DNA of 64,000 bases from the NCBI GenBank assembly GCA_002839355.1, contig PGXW01000009.1:1-64000 (forward strand). Reading direction: 5' to 3'. A model generated the notes under the pieces. That model was not told where the DNA came from, made no database searches, and saw only the letters and a program-made list of their open reading frames with translations. This DNA is from Spirochaetae bacterium HGW-Spirochaetae-2. GTDB lineage: Bacteria; Spirochaetota; Spirochaetia; Sphaerochaetales; Sphaerochaetaceae. Positions within the stretch are counted from its first letter, which is position 1, and each line of letters begins with the position of its first letter. This document shows, piece by piece, positions 61,739 to 64,000 of the stretch. Made by a program: the position numbers and the translations under genes.

Positions 61739-62911
61739 TCATAGGGTCACCCAGGCGGCCCCTTTCTCCGAGCTTTCCACACATGCGCCGATAAACCGGA
61801 CCCCGTCGGCACCAGCTTCGACCGTGGGGAATTCCCATGCCGTGCGATCCAATTTCTTTCCCGCCTTCTTTGACAACAAGGCATTCGCATAGGCCTTGTA
61901 GATGTTGGCGAACGCTTCGAAGACCCCCTCCGGATGGCCCGAAGGCAGCCGGTTGTACCGCTGGGCAGCATCCACAAAGACGTCGCGTCCCCGCGACCAT
62001 CCTTGTGTGGCTTCACCAAGCTTGACCATGGTGAAATGGTCGGGATGCTCCTGGAACCATTCGATGGTCCCCTTTGTGCCGAATATCCTGACACGCAGGC
62101 CGTTGTCATAGCCGATCGCAATCTGGCTCGACCAGTACAATCCCTTGGCGCCGTTCGTGTATTCGACCATGATAGTGGCATTGTCGTCCAACTGCCTTCC
62201 CTCGACAAACTTGTCCAACCGTGCGCTGAGCCGCTGTATCCGCAAACCTGTCATGGTGGCAACCATGTTCTCGACGTGCGAGCCGATATCTCCGACACAG
62301 TTCGACTTTCCACTGAACGCCGGATCGGTTCTCCAGGCGGCCTGGCGGTTTCCCGAGTCCTCACTACGGGTCGCCAACCATTCCTGGGGATACTCCGCGT
62401 TGACGAAGCGGATGTCCCCGATCTCACCCGAGGCTATCAAGTGGGTGATCTGTTTTACCGCAGGATAACCGGTATAGGTGTAGGTGACGCCGAAGAGCAA
62501 TCCCTTGCGTTCGACCAACTCGGCGAGTTCCTTGGCTTCATGGTATTCCACAGTCAACGGCTTGTCACACACCACGTTGATACCGTGGTTCAAGAAGGAC
62601 TTGCATGCTTCATAGTGCGCTGCATTCGGTGTCACAATTACGGCAAAATCGATACCGTCGGGTCGTTCGGCCTCTTTTCGTGCCATCTCTTCGAACGACG
62701 GGTACAGGCGAGCCGGATCCAATCCCAGCGACGCGCCGAATTCCTTGCTCTTGTGTGCATCCCGTGAAAAGACACCGCAAACCAGGGTTGCCTTGTCGTC
62801 CATGCGTATGGCGGTCCTATGTACATCGCCGATGAACGCACCCGGCCCACCACCGACCATGCCATAGGTCAGCCGATCCACTCTCTTCTCTGTCTTACTT
62901 GCTTCAATCAC
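61739..62911 (-). CDS. Gfo/Idh/MocA-family NAD(P)-dependent oxidoreductase
   Basis: 390 residues. Nucleotide-binding YGMVGGGPGAFIGDVH, the CDKPLTVEYHEAKEL motif with the catalytic-region lysine (family EKP), and VGDIGSHVENM with the conserved histidine. Relatives oxidise sugars or inositols. Start is GTG 62911 with GAGGAGG five bases upstream. First gene of the sugar operon, followed by the isomerase after 25 bases. Confidence 0.92.
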   Translation of the reverse strand: MIEASKTEKRVDRLTYGMVGGGPGAFIGDVHRTAIRMDDKATLVCGVFSRDAHKSKEFGASLGLDPARLYPSFEEMARKEAERPDGIDFAVIVTPNAAHYEACKSFLNHGINVVCDKPLTVEYHEAKELAELVERKGLLFGVTYTYTGYPAVKQITHLIASGEIGDIRFVNAEYPQEWLATRSEDSGNRQAAWRTDPAFSGKSNCVGDIGSHVENMVATMTGLRIQRLSARLDKFVEGRQLDDNATIMVEYTNGAKGLYWSSQIAIGYDNGLRVRIFGTKGTIEWFQEHPDHFTMVKLGEATQGWSRGRDVFVDAAQRYNRLPSGHPEGVFEAFANIYKAYANALLSKKAGKKLDRTAWEFPTVEAGADGVRFIGACVESSEKGAAWVTL

Positions 62912-63281
62912 GGTATCCTCCTCATGACCTTTCCGACCATACGCGGCAAACCGTGGGATTCTGCTTGGATAGGGGGAGGGGAAAATAGTTCGACCTTCGA
63001 GCTATCGTCGCGTCATGTACTGCAGGAATAAAATCCCCTTCCAAAAGGGCCTGAAGTATACACTCCAGACCACCAGACAAAATACACACGGATCAAACCA
63101 CACTGTCGACATGTCCAGTATCGTAGGAATACAAGGGCACTTGAATAGATAAAATTGCTATGGCATATCTAAAATTGACCTGAACAGGTGCTGGAAGGTG
63201 CACTTGCAAAGCCGATTGAAAAGGAAGGCAATTACCGTTACCACCCTTTCCTCTGGTCTGGAATTCGGCTATATTGCTTTC
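62912..63281. other. Intergenic region between divergent operons
   Basis: 370 bases without a gene. On the minus strand TATACT (around 63062-63057) could be the -10 box of the sugar operon. A small hairpin CCCTT-TTGG-AAGGG followed by an AT-rich run lies just downstream (about 63035-63048) and may be an attenuator. A CTGGTGGTCTGG repeat precedes the -10 box. On the plus strand TATATT at 63270-63275 lies six bases before the phosphatase ATG. Confidence 0.4.
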
Positions 63282-64000
63282 ATGGAACGAATCAAAGGGC
63301 TCTCCAACTTTCATACGCACTGCGGTCTCGACGATGGTGTCGGAACCATGGAAGAATATGTGCTCAGTGCACTTTCGAAAGGTTTTGGTGCACTGGGCTT
63401 TTCCTGTCATGCCCCGGGGTCCCTCGAAGACCAGTGGCACATGGACAAGAAGGACTTCCCCTACTACCTTGAGGAGATAGGTCGCCTGCGTACCCTCTAT
63501 CGTGACCGGCTGGAAATATATGTCGGTCTGGAGTTGGATTACCTTGAGGATACCGAGGAGCTTGTAGGAGCCGAATACCGAGACCAACTGGACTACACGA
63601 TCGCTTCGGTGCACCTCATGCGGCATACGAAATCGGGAACATACCTTTCGATCGATGGACCGGTTGTCGAATTCGAAGCACTGCTACAGGACAATTTCCG
63701 TGGAGATATCCAAAAATTCGCCACCCATTACTTCACCTTGCAGGAACGGATGATCACACAACACAGCTTCGACCTGCTTGGACATTGCGATCTCATGAAG
63801 AAACTCAATATCGACAACAAATATTTCGATCCCAACAGCACATGGTACCGCAAGGCGGCATCGCACCTGCTGAAAGTCGCCAGAAAGCACAATGTCCGTA
63901 TCGAGGTGAATACCGGAGGAATTTCCCGAGGTGCTACCACAGAACCCTATCCATCCATGGACATGCTCTCCGAGTGTTCGGAACTCGGCATTCCGGTGAC
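63282..64000 (+). CDS. PHP-domain histidinol phosphatase-like protein (3' end outside window)
   Basis: 239 residues visible, then the window ends. PHP metal motifs: NFHTHCGLDDG near residue 9, GFSCHAPG, VGLELDYLED, TIASVHLM and LLGHCDLMKK, the HisJ-type order. It would dephosphorylate histidinol phosphate in histidine synthesis, although some relatives act on other phosphates. No ribosome site; TATATT six bases before the ATG suggests a leaderless message. The frame has no stop up to position 64000. Confidence 0.85.
   Translation, partial: MERIKGLSNFHTHCGLDDGVGTMEEYVLSALSKGFGALGFSCHAPGSLEDQWHMDKKDFPYYLEEIGRLRTLYRDRLEIYVGLELDYLEDTEELVGAEYRDQLDYTIASVHLMRHTKSGTYLSIDGPVVEFEALLQDNFRGDIQKFATHYFTLQERMITQHSFDLLGHCDLMKKLNIDNKYFDPNSTWYRKAASHLLKVARKHNVRIEVNTGGISRGATTEPYPSMDMLSECSELGIPV

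Noticed and set aside
1-64000. tRNA genes, rRNA genes and CRISPR arrays.
   Set aside because: None recognised by eye; short isolated tRNA-like T-loop strings, such as near 53340, lack the rest of a cloverleaf. A tRNAscan run would settle this.

Overview
The window reads like a chromosome segment of a free-living or gut spirochaete close to Sphaerochaeta or Treponema. The grounds are a fused catalytic/regulatory aspartate carbamoyltransferase (PyrBI), substrate-binding proteins with an FAQGGKE-type mature end, LPP20/COG3014 lipoproteins, and moderately GC-rich coding (34 of 60 bases G+C counted by eye at 9001-9060). The genus assignment is an inference. I found no rRNA, tRNA, CRISPR array or complete insertion sequence.

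Layout. 1-1841: end of a DUF1538 membrane protein and a tandem P-II-like protein. 1834-8055 (minus): the pyrimidine biosynthesis operon pyrBI-pyrE-pyrF-pyrDK(fused)-pyrC, preceded by a promoter, a 24-codon leader peptide and a terminator, which together look like a UTP-sensing attenuator. 8053-12171 (minus): a tyrosine autokinase and an outer-membrane export protein for exopolysaccharide. 12402-20590: an AT-rich island with two convergent operons. One encodes an M20 carbamoyl-amidohydrolase and a second dihydroorotate dehydrogenase (PyrK, PyrD). The other encodes an NMT1/THI5-like ABC importer, a uridine-phosphorylase-like protein and an IclR regulator. IclR-like palindromes sit at the start of both operons. 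I read it as an uptake and degradation system for an orotate- or pyrimidine-type compound.

21016-26294: a small secreted protein and a BMP/PnrA-type nucleoside ABC importer. 26364-29962 (minus): four lipoproteins including an LpoB homologue. 30132-33503: YbaK deacylase and the TrkA/TrkH potassium system. 33504-33819: a non-coding stretch rich in inverted repeats. 33820-38644: a DUF6320 zinc-ribbon membrane protein with an acetyltransferase-like partner, GcvT, a short asparaginase-type protein and an arginase-like protein. 38817-41352: trpR-trpB and a ferritin-like/VIT1 iron transporter. 41387-45972 (minus): yqeC, xdhC-yqeB, a cysteine desulfurase/selenocysteine lyase and selD, the maturation set for selenium-dependent molybdenum hydroxylases. 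46091-53225: aldo/keto reductase, DUF2804 protein, an orphan InsA-like zinc-ribbon protein, a DEAD-box helicase, a glycosyltransferase and an MFS permease. 53579-57072: an AT-rich secreted protein and the AmmeMemoRadiSam trio. 57181-62911 (minus): a sugar ABC importer with a TIM-barrel isomerase and a Gfo/Idh/MocA dehydrogenase. 63282-end: a PHP-type histidinol phosphatase, cut by the window edge.

A recurring theme is nucleobase economy: de novo UMP synthesis, a candidate pyrimidine catabolic island, a nucleoside importer and the maturation genes for selenium-type (often purine) hydroxylases. A second theme concerns expression signals. Most genes have strong GGAGG-type ribosome binding sites, but at least six (starts at 30132, 30678, 37270, 53225 minus, 53579 and 63282) lack one and instead have a -10-like box 6-9 bases before the ATG, as expected for leaderless mRNAs.
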